From: Harmothoe impar | Lineage: Eukaryota; Annelida; Polychaeta; Phyllodocida; Polynoidae | DNA length: 64,000 nt | Assembly: GCA_947462335.1 (NCBI GenBank) | Contig: OX381708.1 | Coordinates: 40,799,377-40,863,376, forward strand | Reading direction: 5' to 3' | Shown here: positions 12,121-24,065 of the stretch, in pieces | Position numbering within the stretch: position 1 is the stretch's first letter | How the letters are laid out: the number at the start of each line of letters is the position of its first letter | Made by a program: the position numbers and the translations under genes | Notes under the pieces: generated by a model | Told to the model about the DNA's origin: nothing | Seen by the model: only the letters and a program-made list of their open reading frames with translations | Databases searched by the model: none

Positions 12121-12539
12121 GATCATCCTGTCTCCTCGGGTGCCCACATCCTGTTCACCATCTACGTCTGTCCGTGTTACCTGTAGACTCTAACAATGAA
12201 GCTACAATTGGAGAAGGTCCCTTAGCCCCGAGTCAAGGAAGTGTGTATACGGGTTTCCTGTTACCAGAAGGGGATTTGGCTACAGGCTAGATGGAGAGTG
12301 CCCAGTGGTGAATTTATGTTGTAGATGTAAAAGAAGGGTAAAGATACAGTGTTAAATATATTACGTTATGCTTAAGATATTACGTAAAAGTAATTCGGAT
12401 CTCTGTTTTAATTTAGGCTGTACAGTATCCCATCAATGTAATGTATAATTTCTATATAGAAACGATGATAATTTCAAGCATCGCATAATGTTCTGCTACA
12501 TAATTCAATGCTTGTTCTAGTGGAACATATTATTTTATG
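12121..12539. other. Intergenic, nothing recognised
   Basis: No coding or repeat signal identified. Confidence 0.35.
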
Positions 12540-13180
12540 GTAAAAACTATTCCAGTGAAAATGAACATTTCAGAAAAAGAAACACAAGAAGATATGCCTA
12601 TTAGGCCTCATAAATATAAGGACTTGATAATAACAGTATTATACAAACTATTAGAGTCCACACCTGCGCTTGTTATTCCATTCAAATGGCATGTAATGCA
12701 ATGGATGTGTGTAGCTGCAAGATCGAAACTGATCTAGAGGATGATACATTAGGTCACACCAAACACAGTGGCCATTGTAATACATTGTTCTATACCATTC
12801 CCAAAGCTATCAGGGAGTCATATAATAGTCATTATTATATAATTAAGAGTTTAGAGATATTGCAAACAGCAAGAAAAAAAGATAGAATCAAAGAAAGTTG
12901 GGTCGATGTCCACTGTCTCCTGCTATCGATAACTCTCCATTGACTGCTCTGAATTATTCATACATGTCTATTACATGGGGTACATGAATAACCAGCAGCT
13001 TTCTCCTACATACCCTCCAGCTGCAAGTCTAGGTCCTGTGGGATATTACGGGTAGGTATCAATGTTTCAACAGCTACCAATCAGTCTCCCTGCCTAGTGT
13101 TACTCAGGAGATTTCAGCTGCTCACCATGTATCCTCCTATTCGTCTGCTGTACTTTTTGTCCAGGGGATTACATGTCCTG
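12540..13180 (+). repeat. Diverged direct repeat, copy 1 (probable LINE 5' region)
   Basis: Aligns by eye with 13800-14430; shared stretches include AAAGCTATCAGGGAGTC, ATTACATGGGGT and GGTATCAATGTTTCAAC. Runs directly into endonuclease-like sequence at 13345, so it is probably the upstream part of a degenerate non-LTR retrotransposon. Confidence 0.55.
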
Positions 13181-13344
13181 ACACCTAGGTACCCAACGGT
13201 AACTAGATTATCATATATACTGGTAATAAAACCTATAGTCAGTACTGACTATACTGTCATAGTGAACGTTATGCTTCAAATCATAATGCTTGGAACTCTC
13301 AATGCCAATAAAGATGACGACCCTACTGCTGATATCACGTTCTA

Positions 13345-13551
13345 GGTGACATCAATATAAACTAGGAAGAGGAGGAGAAATTCAAGACATTGCTGGATAT
13401 TAAACAGGAATATGGTCTCGATCAGTATATCACATCCCGCACTAGAAAAGATGCCATTCTAGACTCAGCTTACCCTGATTGTAGATTTACATCTGACGCT
13501 CGAGTTCTGAATTATGATTATAGTGACGAGAGCCCTATTTCAATTACATAG
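13345..13551 (+). pseudogene. Broken LINE endonuclease fragment
   Basis: The frame reads Gly-Asp-Ile-Asn-Ile-Asn, like the GDFN motif of AP-type LINE endonucleases. After a stop at 13363-13365 it continues with FKTLLDIKQEYGLDQYI, T-x-x-T-R near residue 25, and ends with SDESPI, where the family has SDH. The in-frame stop and the lost His indicate an inactive remnant. No RT domain follows. Confidence 0.65.
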
Positions 13552-13799
13552 AGGAAAATACAATTAGTATATATAACACATCAATTTCTTGGCATTTCAT
13601 GGAGACAATACAATCCTGCCACCATGTAAATTATGACTGGACAGCACTACATGCCGTCAGATGCCCAGACACAGCATGGTATATTATTCATACAGCCATT
13701 GATATCCATTTCGATTTTATATGTCTCATAAAACACATTTGCTAAGGACCAGGGATGAGCCATAGAGCTCTAATAGCTGTCTTAAAGAGGATAATTATA

Positions 13800-14430
13800 G
13801 TAAACAATATTCCATTGAAAGAAACATTTTAGAATAATAATGCAAGAAAAATGTTTCAATGAGGTGTCATATAGAAAAGGACTTGATAGAACAAACTATT
13901 ACATGGAGACTATAGAACACTGCACGATGACGCATTTTACCAAAGGATTTGAGGATGATGCATTAGGCTGTCCAAATACAAACCAGTGGTCATATAATTG
14001 TATAATGTTGTACCATTGCCAAAGCTATCAGGGAGTCCTATAACATTCATCATTATAATAGTCTCGAGATATTATGAACATTGAGAAAGAAAGGATAGGA
14101 ATAAATGCATTGGGGTTGATTTAACATCCACTGGTTCCATCTATTGACAAGTCCCCATTGACTGCCATGGCAGCACAGCTGCGTGAGTTACTCATACAGG
14201 TATATTACATGGGGTGTGTGAATAACCAGGAGCTTTTCTCTACCAATACCCTGCAGGGCCTGTGGGATAAAATGCATCTTCCAATTATGGGCAGGTATCA
14301 ATGTTTCAACTACCACCATTCAGTTTCCCTGCTTAGAGATTTAAAAAAAACAGCTGCCCACCATGCATCCTCTTGATCCTCTATTATACTTTGGTCCAGG
14401 GAATACTTGGGTGTCCTGACACCCTACCTA
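13800..14430 (+). repeat. Diverged direct repeat, copy 2
   Basis: Second copy of the 12540-13180 sequence, about 1.27 kb downstream, truncated before the endonuclease-like part. Short open frames within it (13840-14043, 14158-14376) are relics of the shared sequence. Confidence 0.55.
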
Positions 14431-15380
14431 ATGGTAACCAGATTATTCGTAGATTGAGGGAGCACAAGGCCTCAGCAGCCTGTAAAGCCAGTAATGAATT
14501 CACTGAAATGTTATGCCTGCCTGATGGGGAGATCTGACTTGGTTTTCACAAAAAAAAAGCTGCATGGCTTCTCTGCTGTCCGCCCACTCACTTTTCACTC
14601 TGATTTGATCATTTGATACAAAACGGTTTTGATAATCTAAATGTCAGTATCACTAATTGTGGTGATAACATGTGTTTTTTTGTGTGGTAGCTGTGGTGAG
14701 CAGACTAGACATTAGGATAACAAACGTATCTTTAGATCAAATGATGTTAATCTCATGATAAATAGGGAATATTGGCGGTTAGATGGTGTGTAGCAATAAA
14801 CAAACAAATATCTTACATACTATAAATATATATGCATGTACGTATAGATAAGAACAGTGTGGGGTATTTTCTGAGTTTTGAATGAAGTACTTATAACAGG
14901 TAGAAGCATACCTCCTAAAATACCACATACAAAATTTTAGATGGAACTCCATAGCCCAAGAAAGTGTGAACATTGTTAAGAGATGCTAAAATAAGGTCAC
15001 AAACTGTCCATGAGTTTTACCTTGTCTTCCAAATTATAAATCAGTCTTTGCCTTTCAGGCATGTGCAAATCAACGGTTTTAGTCCCCCTTTGAATGTGAT
15101 TATTGGCATTGTCATGCATGATCGATCTCAGAGCCTTGATCTAAAAGAGATGTGTAAGTGTCCTTGGGAGAGGATGCTCGAAGGGACACATTTGTTCAGA
15201 TAACACGCCTTTAGAACTCTAATTCCATGCAATCGGACTTTCTTTTCTGTATTCATTGTTACACGCATTTATCATTACCCTCATTTTGAAAGAACTTGGA
15301 AATGGACGCATAGACCTGGACCTATTGGTCAGATTTAATAGCACTGCAAATGGACGCATGATAAGGACTTCTACTGTAAT
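14431..15380. other. Intergenic, nothing recognised
   Basis: No coding or repeat signal identified. Confidence 0.35.
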
Positions 15381-15439
15381 GGTATTGAGCGCCATAACCT
15401 ACTCAAACCTCTGCTCGAATGACTAGCTCTAACAAAATC

Positions 15440-16000
15440 ACAATGGCAGAAGAATGAACCGGATGTCATGAATCTGTTAACGCTGTGAACTAGTTGAACT
15501 AGAATGTGCTCTGCAGCGAAGTACTATACAATAAATTATTCTGCTTTGAACATTGCATTTTAAATCATACTGTCCATGTCATATAAAAATAGCTGCTGAC
15601 ACGTTGTCACCGTAGGACGGTGGCCGACAAGGCTCATTTAAAAAAAAGTATTATGTTAAAAAAAGTTCTTTTCACTATTTATAGGGGGGGGGGGGAATGT
15701 TATCCTTTTTTTCAAAGGTGAATTTTTTTTTTTTTTTTTGACATCGAAAATAGTTGCTGTCAAGTGTCAACTGCGGAAATCAGTGCTCTCAACTGTCAAC
15801 TTTCCCAACATTGACAGTTGACAGCAACGATTTTCGCAGTTGACAGTTAGAAAATGTATACCTTTTTACATGCTGTTTTCAACTTATCTTGGAAAAATAA
15901 CTCAACCTGATGTCATGAACCTGTAAAAGCTTTGAACTAGCTGAACAATGTGCTAATGCTCGAAGCAGTACACGACCCTCATGTCAGCTGGACATCTTAA
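15440..16000. repeat. Diverged direct repeat pair around poly-G/poly-T and a TGACAGTTGACA hairpin
   Basis: Sequence near 15457-15560 (GATGTCATGAATCTGT, GTGAACTAGTTGAACTAG) recurs at about 15910-16010 (GATGTCATGAACCTGT, TTGAACTAGCTGAAC). Between them lie a G tract at about 15685, a T tract at about 15725, and inverted TTGACAGTTGACAGCAACG-like sequence at 15740-15850. Confidence 0.55.
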
Positions 16001-17130
16001 ATCACATTATAAACAGGGCATCTACATGTATGTGACCAGGTAGGGGAAAAGAATCCTCTGGGGGAAATTGGCAATTAAAATTGGTGTCTTAATCTGTCAT
16101 AATGAAAAATGGGTTTATGGTTAAAAAAAAAAAAAAGGATTTATTAGTCTAAAATTAATAGTTCTAATAGGAAATTTGCATTCTGTTTTCTGTGTTAGGT
16201 AGCTAATGGGAGTATTTATGAAATGAGGATTATTATCTCCAATTTTGAATTCCAAATTCAAGAATGTTAGCATCAAAGATGGAATAATTTAATGAAGATA
16301 ATTGTATTCTACATAATGGTTCTAGAACAATATATCAAATATTTAATACTCTTTTGCAACTATGGTGCCCCCTGGTTGCCAAAACCAGAACTAAAAATCC
16401 TGCCTGAAGGGTCTTTTTCCCTAGATGAGTCACATATCGTAATTAACACATCGTCCTCTCGGTGCAAATAAGGTGTAAACCATAGTATCATGAACTACAA
16501 TTACAGCCGTTTTGCACTATTCTATGAAACTCGCAAAATCACTAATCTAGATAATTTGTCACCAGTAACCCCGGCCCCCTTGCCATTTTCTGTAGAAACA
16601 ACCAGCGACTTCTCTGGTGAAAGGTGGTTGGTGTTCTCTACTTTATTTTTTGGGGTCTATTTTAGGACCCATTATGTTAGGTAGTTTTAAGTAGTATATA
16701 ATATTATATAGGTCTAAGTAGGTACCAATGAGTCCTTCACTGGTTTCCTTTAGGTTTAGTAAGGTCATCTCATACTTTTACTTTCCCCCCTCATCCTTAT
16801 AGGGCTCATGCCGTCACCCCCACACTATGTGGGCATCTTGATTTTTGTTGTTTGTTCTGTCATCCGCTTGTCCTTGTTATGTGTTTTACTTAATCCATTT
16901 CCCCACCCTAAAACGGAACCTTCATATTCTGATTGGGCTTTCCTTAAGGAAGTCCTAGACATACAGTGTTGCAAAGTAATTGACACAAGTTCTAAATTCT
17001 ACTATACCAATAGCCAGGCTTCTTCCCTTTCTCCCTTTCTGTAGTCCCTTATATCACTCCAGTTCCATTAAGAGTCTCCAAGTTTCTTAGACAGGTTTTC
17101 CTTATTTGGGCAGAGCCTATAGAAACCCTG
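16001..17130. other. Intergenic with one repeat shared with 24 kb
   Basis: The segment at about 16360-16430 (GGTGCCCCCTGGTTGCC, AGAACTAAAAATCC) is an inverted relative of 24000-24060. No gene recognised. Confidence 0.4.
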
Positions 17131-17142
17131 GTAACAAGTCAC

Positions 17143-17240
17143 GAGATATTCCCGGGAAGTTTTGGGGATTCTGTGAGCAAAATTTCCCGCGATATCACGG
17201 ATTAAAAGATGTGATTTTACATGTAGAATCTTGTGAAATC
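17143..17240 (+). repeat. Left arm of an inverted repeat around the SINE cluster
   Basis: Contains GGATTCTGTGAGCAAAATTT and ATTCCCGGGA. The inverted partner is at 18300-18395. Confidence 0.6.
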
Positions 17241-17263
17241 ACGGGATTTACCCCAGCAAATCA

Positions 17264-17312
17264 GCAGGATGTGGGTTCGAACCCCGGTGTCAGTTCACTG
17301 AGCTAACCGGGC
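17264..17312 (-). repeat. tRNA-like SINE head, truncated
   Basis: On the minus strand GCCCGGTTAGCTCAGTG is a tRNA A-box type start and GGTTCGAACCC is a B-box. The anticodon arm between them is missing, so this is not a working tRNA. The flanking sequence GCATCAACCATTCAGCAAGC is shared with the two copies below. Confidence 0.6.
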
Positions 17313-17560
17313 TTGCTGAATGGTTGATGCATGGAGTGGTAGTGTTTAATCTGTACCCTCTCCCTGTCTAAATGGGCCACATGATAGTCCACGGGACAAA
17401 GTATTTGTAGTAGGAAAGCTTGGTTTCTATTACTAATTACTTTAGAATTAATAATCAAAAGACAAGTGTGTGTATGTGTTAAATGCGTAAAATGCCCCAT
17501 GTTAAAAGACAACATTGCTACAGGTCCTTATTACCTTTCCATGCATCAACCATTCAGCAA

Positions 17561-17623
17561 GCCTGGTTAGCACAGTCTGTAGAGCCTAGCACTTTAGATC
17601 TGAAGGTGGAGAGGTCGAGTCCC
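17561..17623 (+). repeat. tRNA-derived SINE head, copy A
   Basis: GCCTGGTTAGCACAGTCTG is A-box-like and GGTCGAGTCC is B-box-like, preceded by CATCAACCATTCAGCAA. The 3' side does not pair with the 5' acceptor side, so it is a SINE or pseudogene. Confidence 0.65.
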
Positions 17624-17820
17624 TAATGAACTATATTGGAACAATAGGGGCCTTTAGCAAACCTAAGGTAGTTCATTAGACCCAGATGTAGCCTACAATT
17701 TTGCCATAGCTACATCAGCATTTAAGGAGCTACATCAGGTTTGCTAAAGGTCCCTATTTGTATCAGAGAGAGAGGGTGCAGAATGAAATGTTATCACTCT
17801 AAGCATCAACCATTCAGCAA

Positions 17821-17882
17821 GCCTGGTTAGCTCAGTCTGTAGAGCCTGGCACTGTAGACCTGAAGGTTAATAGTTCGAATCA
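17821..17882 (+). repeat. tRNA-derived SINE head, copy B
   Basis: GCCTGGTTAGCTCAGTCTGT is A-box-like and AGTTCGAATC is B-box-like, with the same upstream 20 bases as copy A and a T-run after it (about 17888). Acceptor pairing is absent. The tail GGTTTGCTAAAGGTCCCT-like sequence is shared by copies A (about 17738) and B (about 18013). Confidence 0.7.
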
Positions 17883-18132
17883 TTAGTGATTTTTTTTTTT
17901 CGCATGAAAGAAATAATGGGAAAATGTACATGATGTACATCTAAGCTTACTATAAGCAGACATAGCAGTGTTAAAAGTATAGGATATGTCTACGTTTAAT
18001 TGGCTACATTGGGTTTGCTAAAGGTCCCTCATGTCTATCTTGCTTCTCTCCTTGTTAACAACAACACTTATATACATAATATATTATGGTACAGTCACCA
18101 CTGGTCACAGATCATGTACCGCTCCCAATACA

Positions 18133-18196
18133 TGTCCCAGTAGGTCAGTCGCTAGAGCAAGGGACTATGGGTCTAAGGGTAGCAGGTTCAGTTCCC
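18133..18196 (+). repeat. tRNA-like sequence of a second type
   Basis: TAGGTCAGTCGCTAGAGC resembles a D arm with A-box and GGTTCAGTTCCC a T arm with B-box. The acceptor stem is not closed. Probably a SINE head or a decayed tRNA. Confidence 0.5.
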
Positions 18197-18299
18197 AAAC
18201 AGGACAAGGATATGTAAGGTTGTTACACAAGACATGTCCACTAAAACTATTCAGGTCTACTAGTATGGGATTCGAACCCATGCACCCCTCTTTAACAGA

Positions 18300-18395
18300 G
18301 TCCCGTAATATAACGGGAAATTTTGCTCACAGAATCCCGTGATATCACAGGAATAGAACCCGGGTTATTCCCGGGACTGACCCCAGTTCAACCCG
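18300..18395 (-). repeat. Right arm of the inverted repeat around the SINE cluster
   Basis: Contains AAATTTTGCTCACAGAATCC, the inverse of the 17143-17240 arm, and CCCGGG motifs. The pair may be the ends of a larger element into which the SINEs inserted. Confidence 0.6.
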
Positions 18396-19456
18396 TGTTA
18401 TTCAGGGGGAATTCACGGGAAACGGGCGTTGTGTGCCTGTCCCTTGAATCATCATCGCCCATAACCCAAGACAAGAAAATCTCACAACAATATTAACATG
18501 ACTCATTTGACAATTACAGCTCCACTAATATAATGATAGAAGTATTTAATGATGGAATTGACAATACATGACATGCTGTGTCACTTCATTGTAGAACTTT
18601 GCTGTTCTATGTACTGCTTATAGCTACGCAGAGTGTCCCATGAGGTAGGCCTTCAGTTATTTCTTCAGCAGCCTGTAATTGGTCCTTCTATTATTAAAGG
18701 GACCCTTCCAGATTGTATTGTATTGTTTCTTTTTCTTCAACTCTTCTCTTAGAAACAGTATCTACCTGGTGAATGGTCGATGTAATTTAATTACAATACT
18801 GGATATGGCTTGAAATATAAGCTGTGGCAGCTTGTTTCTCTCTATTTCTCACATTCTGTTTAATATGTATGCATACAGAGCAAGAATAGACATGGTGATA
18901 ATATCAGTATAATATTATAATTATTATTGATGTAGGCAACTGTCCTTATTTGTAAGAGAAGTGTCAAATCGTATTGATCATTCAGTGGGAGTGAGTGTCC
19001 AGGCTTCTATAAGTTCAGGTTAAACATCAGAATAATTCTCTGTTTTCAAACAGGCCATGAAAAAAGTGTTGCAGAACATACTCATGAATACCAGTACACA
19101 TTTAAAATGATACCAAATTACATCACCAATTCCGTGCCAAGTGATGGGCGCAATTTCATCCACACACACTTGTGTAGTAACTGTTCTTCTACCAAATATG
19201 AGGCGTTCTACGTCTTGGATTCGCACTATATTATATCACTTCAGTGATCAAAAATTCACTTCATACCTTGACCAGGTATAGAACCGATGACCCTTAGAGT
19301 TAGAGTCTAAAGCTCACCCCATACATCATGCAGGATCTGGGAGTAGATGTACTGAAAAGCTATATACTTGGACCACATTTAGATGGTGGGACCCCCACGG
19401 TTTCTTAACATTTTCCGAAGGTACATATATGTTTTTTAGGCCTCATGGGGAAAATC
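18396..19456. other. Intergenic, nothing recognised
   Basis: No coding or repeat signal identified. Confidence 0.35.
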
Positions 19457-19458
19457 TA

Positions 19459-20083
19459 CACTGAAAACCCAGAGGAAGGTTCCTAGCCATTATGATGACC
19501 TAGGTTGTCATAATGACTAATTGAAAGTGCTCTGGAGAACGGTGTATGAATATAGTCTCTACTTCACCTCCTAACGAGAGGCATCCCTTTCACATATTTG
19601 GTTTACTCTTGATTAAACTAAGTAGCTTTACTTGTTATAAATAAGTTGTTAATGGGTGGGAATGATAGTCTTGAAGGTATAGAGACTATACTCTGCTCCC
19701 TGTCATCAGTTTACATCTTATGAGAGAAGATTTACTTCAATCAATTTACCTTGGTTGACAGCACGTGACAAGGTATGTCCCATGTCCAACACCCAGATTA
19801 TACCCTAGGTTGTCCCAATGACTACCCAATGGTGTTGATAGTTGTCATTTCTGATGACTTAAGGTCTTCAAATTTACAATACTTAAATCAACAACCTTAA
19901 GGAAGTCATTCTGACTACCCAATCCATGTGACTACCTAAGGTTGTCATTATGACAACTTTGGTCTATATTGATCAGATATGACTACCTTAGGTCATCACA
20001 ATAATGACCTAAGGTTGTCACCTTGACGACCTAAAGTTGTCAGTTTTGGTATTATCAAAGTGACGACCCTGAGGTTTTCAGTG
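19459..20083. mobile_element. 625-bp DNA element, CACTG ends, palindromic AACCTAAGGTT interior
   Basis: CACTGAAAACC at left is inverted at right (GGTTTTCAGTG), flanked by TA on both sides (19457-19458, 20084-20085). The interior, mainly at 19790-20070, repeats a degenerate palindrome of the form GACNACCTAAGGTTGTCA. No transposase frame. Confidence 0.8.
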
Positions 20084-20244
20084 TAGTGAGGCCACCATGC
20101 ATATAACTAAATTCCCTTTCCATTTTCTTGGTCAACAAAAATGTTAATTAGTGTACTGCATGACACTGTGTAGTACTATTTGGAACCCATTTAAACCAGA
20201 CAAAAAACTTAACAGGAGAAGGAAAGCGTGCTGTGTTTAACTAA

Positions 20245-20435
20245 CTATTGAACAATCTCCTGAGAGGGGGTGTAGTATTGCAAGTCTCTGCCCACAGCGC
20301 AGCTGGGTGTGTGTGACTGCAGTATTCCCTGTTACATGACAATGTCCCCAAGCTGGGACAGACATAGATGCATTGACCCGTCTGAGTTAGTGCATTGCCT
20401 ACATCAGTAGTGTTTGCAGAGCTGAGTGCTAAAGC
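20245..20435 (+). repeat. Dispersed repeat family A, copy 1
   Basis: Shares CAATCTCCT...GGGGG, ACTGCAGTATT.CCTGTTACA and GTTTGCAGAGC..AGTG with copies at 23775-23925 and 44328-44465. Confidence 0.6.
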
Positions 20436-22715
20436 CAAGGCCAGGACTACATTGCCTCAGGAGAAGGGACAAAACAGGGACAAACATACCGTGCACACTC
20501 CAACTATAGATGCCTCTTCATTGGAGTAAAGAGTCTAGCTAAGAAAAGATTAACCATGGTTATTATTGCCGTAATAGATACATTCATTGGTCCTTTTATA
20601 TTTTCACATACTATTATGTATGTATCCAGGTAGTACAGTCCAGTAGCCACTGCTAATGACATTATTATAAGCTAACTGGGCAGCATGTTTCATGGAATGT
20701 GCTCCAGTTGACATCACATATCCAACAGTCAATGCAAATGTAGACTACACTTTGTATAACCTTACAGATAGTGAGTGGCTCAAATGAACCTTGGGGGCGG
20801 GGGAATGGGCAGGAGACAATGTGCACGTGTTAATGACATAAAGCAATGGTGCCCAGGCAGAGTTATAGTAGGGACAGGGGAGGCCGCTAGGTGACAGCAC
20901 AGAGTGTATGGCTCTGGCTCACTGTGCAGAGGGAGTTCACCATGAACCTCATGCCAAGAGTTGAATGATGGCATATTATACAGAGTTTAGCGTAGCAAAA
21001 CTTAATTACTTTTCAAGTGGCTTAAGAAGGCTTTTGTACAGGGATGATTGTATGTATGTTATGTGTCATATTCCTGAAATTCAGGTTTGTAGATGGAGGC
21101 CTGCCGAGACACCGTAATTTTGAATAAATTTTTCAAGTCCACCCTCATTAGTTAACAAGGCATTTCTACCCAGACTCCTGCCCAATATGAAAAGTCACTC
21201 AGCATACCTCTTGATCTTTCCAACCCTCCTCCAGGTGCTTTCACAGTACTCAAGGGTCTCCCATCCTTACTATGCAGGACCCTCCATCCATCTTTGATGG
21301 TGTCCCATTACTTCTCCATTAATATCATTCTTTGAACATCATAGAACACAGCCCACAGACTATTAGAAACCACAGTTAACAAGTATCCCTGTCAGCACAG
21401 GCCAGATCACAGTTCCAGACAGCATATTAAGTTATAAACAAGATTGAAAATGATTCAGAATCCCTATGACATAGAAAAACCGTTGACCTTGGAATATTTC
21501 CTGTTATTATGACTTCTTTCCCCTGTCTCTAATTACAAGAGGCACATGGGGAAGTCAGCTAACCCGGGAGCCTCTGTACTAGTACGTACCAAATGCATAT
21601 GTAGCTAACCACATGAAATAACAGGTGTAGTTTCCTTTGGGACACAGATCAGTCTGACCATTTGACATCTCTGTGCTGTACAGACCAGAGCCAATTTCCT
21701 GTTTAAAAAAAAGTCTGTCATTAGCAGGAGGTTCCTAGTAGGGGAGTCTTTACTGCAAAAGTGTCATATAGCCATACCTTGCACACCTGTACAAGCAGCT
21801 ACATAGGTCGTCCATGTGGATAATTTCTTGGAAGTGATATGATCTGGTTATGGAGACTTGATAAGGTGAAAAAATGGTGAATAAATAATTATACAGGACT
21901 TGGGACTTGACCTGAAACTGTCCTATGGATAGAATCTGTGACATGTTATTTTCTCTCTCTGAAGAACAGCAGTCAGTAGTCCCAGCTAAAGAAAAACGTT
22001 AAGTGAACCTTCAACGTTCACTAATGGTAACCAAGGATTAACTGGTTGCTGTTGGTTGAAAGACGCTGTTTCAACATGGAGAACGGATTTGAAAATAGCG
22101 TTGGTTCCCAGTTCGACGTTTAGAGACATGGACTTGATTTTACCATTTTGGTTAAACGTTTTTGGTGATTCTAAGCCAACCCAGCAGATGGCAGTTTGGC
22201 TGCCGATTGGACTAGCTTCAATGCTTTCCTTTTATATTAGTTTGATATAAGCTATCATAAGTATAATTTCTAATATTTATATTATTTTTTACATCAACTT
22301 TCTACGTAACTTTCAGCGTATAGATATATCTAAGCCTATTATTTAAAGCTAATTAATCTGTTAAAATGATGATTACGATGTATGTTATGGTAAGTATTCA
22401 CTTTGTAGCACTGTGAACTGGATAAGGCTAGTCTGAGAATCCTTATATAATATGGGTCAGTATGAATCACTAAAGATCCATTTAAAAGTATATTATTTGT
22501 GCAATTGGAGGATCGCAGAATACTTCTGTCGAGATGTTGTCGGATTTTCCATCCCAGAATAGTTCATGTGGGGTATATTTACATCTTCAAATGCCATAGT
22601 AAAACAAATGAACTGCTATTTTACATGGTTTATGCTGGTACTTCCGAACCGATTCAGCAGGTTGCATGTTTTGTTTGGGTGGTAGCTTTTGTAGTACTGA
22701 TGAGTCCCCTACTTG
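20436..22715. other. Intergenic, no gene recognised
   Basis: Open frames are short and unremarkable. A sequence near 21980 beginning CCCAGCTAAAGAAAAACGTT may be a decayed member of the CCCAG/AACGTT MITE family, but its right end cannot be placed. Confidence 0.35.
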
Positions 22716-22719
22716 AATA

Positions 22720-22904
22720 GGAGATGACCATGAGTTGGACATATTTGGGCCTTGGATGCCTACTCTTATGGGGATCTTTGTGTAATGCATTAGGGACCTG
22801 ATGGGGATATGTTGATGGGATATGTTGATGAATAATATATGAGCTGGTTGGGAATAGGGGGTGGAGGTATATGAATGGGGTCATTTATCGTGCAATATAG
22901 ATGT
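22720..22904 (+). repeat. Dispersed repeat family B, copy 1
   Basis: Shares TGGACATATTTGGGCC..GGAT, GATGAATAATATATGAG and GGAGGTATATGAATGGGGTCAT with copies at 29560-29790 and 45095-45350. It is cut by, or abuts, the MITE at 22907. Confidence 0.55.
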
Positions 22905-22906
22905 AA

Positions 22907-23053
22907 CCCAGTAAACAAATAAAGTTATACACCATTTTATAACGTTATAACGTTATATGTCAACGTTTTCCTAAGGGTCTTTATCATGGCAAAACATTAT
23001 GTAAAGTTTGAAACGTTATTTTGACGTAAAATAACGTTTTTTTGTTAGCTGGG
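22907..23053. mobile_element. 147-bp MITE with CCCAG ends, second copy
   Basis: CCCAGTAAACA and its inverted partner TGTTAGCTGGG bound it, with AA duplicated at 22905-22906 and 23054-23055. The reverse complement aligns over its full length with 2639-2785, which has the same length. Confidence 0.85.
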
Positions 23054-23055
23054 AA

Positions 23056-23774
23056 ATATCCTGTATTTGAAATTTGGCCTAGGAAAGAAATGGTGTAATC
23101 TTACAGAATTACTGAGTTTCTATAGGATGCATCGACAAAGGTCCAGGAGTTAAATATGTGATCGACATTCAATGAGTCTACAGACTACCCCAAGTAGATT
23201 GTTAGAAATATAGTGAATCCTATTATACACTTAAACATTACCCCTATTACCAAGCGTTTATTTTATTTTATTTTTTTTTGGTTATGTAGACTCATAACAG
23301 TTTATTTACTCATTATGATTTTCAATAATTTATGGAACTGGATAGATAACAACTTTCAGGAAGTGTCAACACAACGCCTGTTTAATTATGCCGTGGAGTA
23401 AGCTCAATTAGATACTTCCTATAGTTCAATTACCCCACACTCCTTAACCCATAACTTTGTTTGACATACATCAAAGCTGATGATCATTTTGTAATTTGTC
23501 TATTAGGCCCACAAATCCATGTATAATTAACCTTTAACCTCAGGATACAGAATAACAGTGTGGGCGTCAGACTTTCCATATATCCGACTTTCCATAAGCA
23601 TAGCTAAAACTACACTCTTTCCAGAGTGAAGCATCTGAAAGAGAACAGTGCTATACTCTCCTTGAGAGAGTCCAGCATTGGTTGACTGCAAGAGCATCCG
23701 GCATAGCTGCACCTCAACATTGCCTTACTAGGGGGAGAGCCATTTTGGCGACATAGGGAGAGTCAACTAAAGGG
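23056..23774. other. Intergenic, nothing recognised
   Basis: No coding or repeat signal identified. Confidence 0.35.
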
Positions 23775-23925
23775 ACCGTTCCAATCTCCTGGATGGGGGG
23801 ACTGTATAATATTCTGTTACAAAGCACCGTGCCCAAACTGGAGCAAACAGCTGGAGTATATACATTAGCCTGCCTAGTATTTGCAGTAGATCAGAGTGGT
23901 AAAATCAAACTGACCCATGATGTTT
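23775..23925 (+). repeat. Dispersed repeat family A, copy 2
   Basis: Begins CCAATCTCCTGGATGGGGGG and continues ACTGTATAATATTCTGTTAC; compare 20245 and 44328. Confidence 0.6.
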
Positions 23926-23994
23926 CTTCTCAGTATATTCAGGATCATAATATATAAGCTGCTATCAAATGTGAGCAGGCAAGCAGAAAGGATG

Positions 23995-24065
23995 GTCCCC
24001 GCGGGATTAGTTCCGATTTTAGCCACCAGGGGGCGCCACTATGGCCTAAAATGGAAGAATTAGGC
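23995..24065 (-). repeat. Repeat with CTCF-like consensus
   Basis: Inverted relative of 16360-16430. At 24023-24036 the plus strand reads CCACCAGGGGGCGC, a full match to the animal CTCF core CCASYAGRKGGCRS. Confidence 0.5.

Noticed and set aside
17561..18196. Possible genuine tRNA genes
   Set aside because: A- and B-box matches are good, but acceptor stems do not pair and one piece lacks the anticodon arm; they behave as SINE heads.
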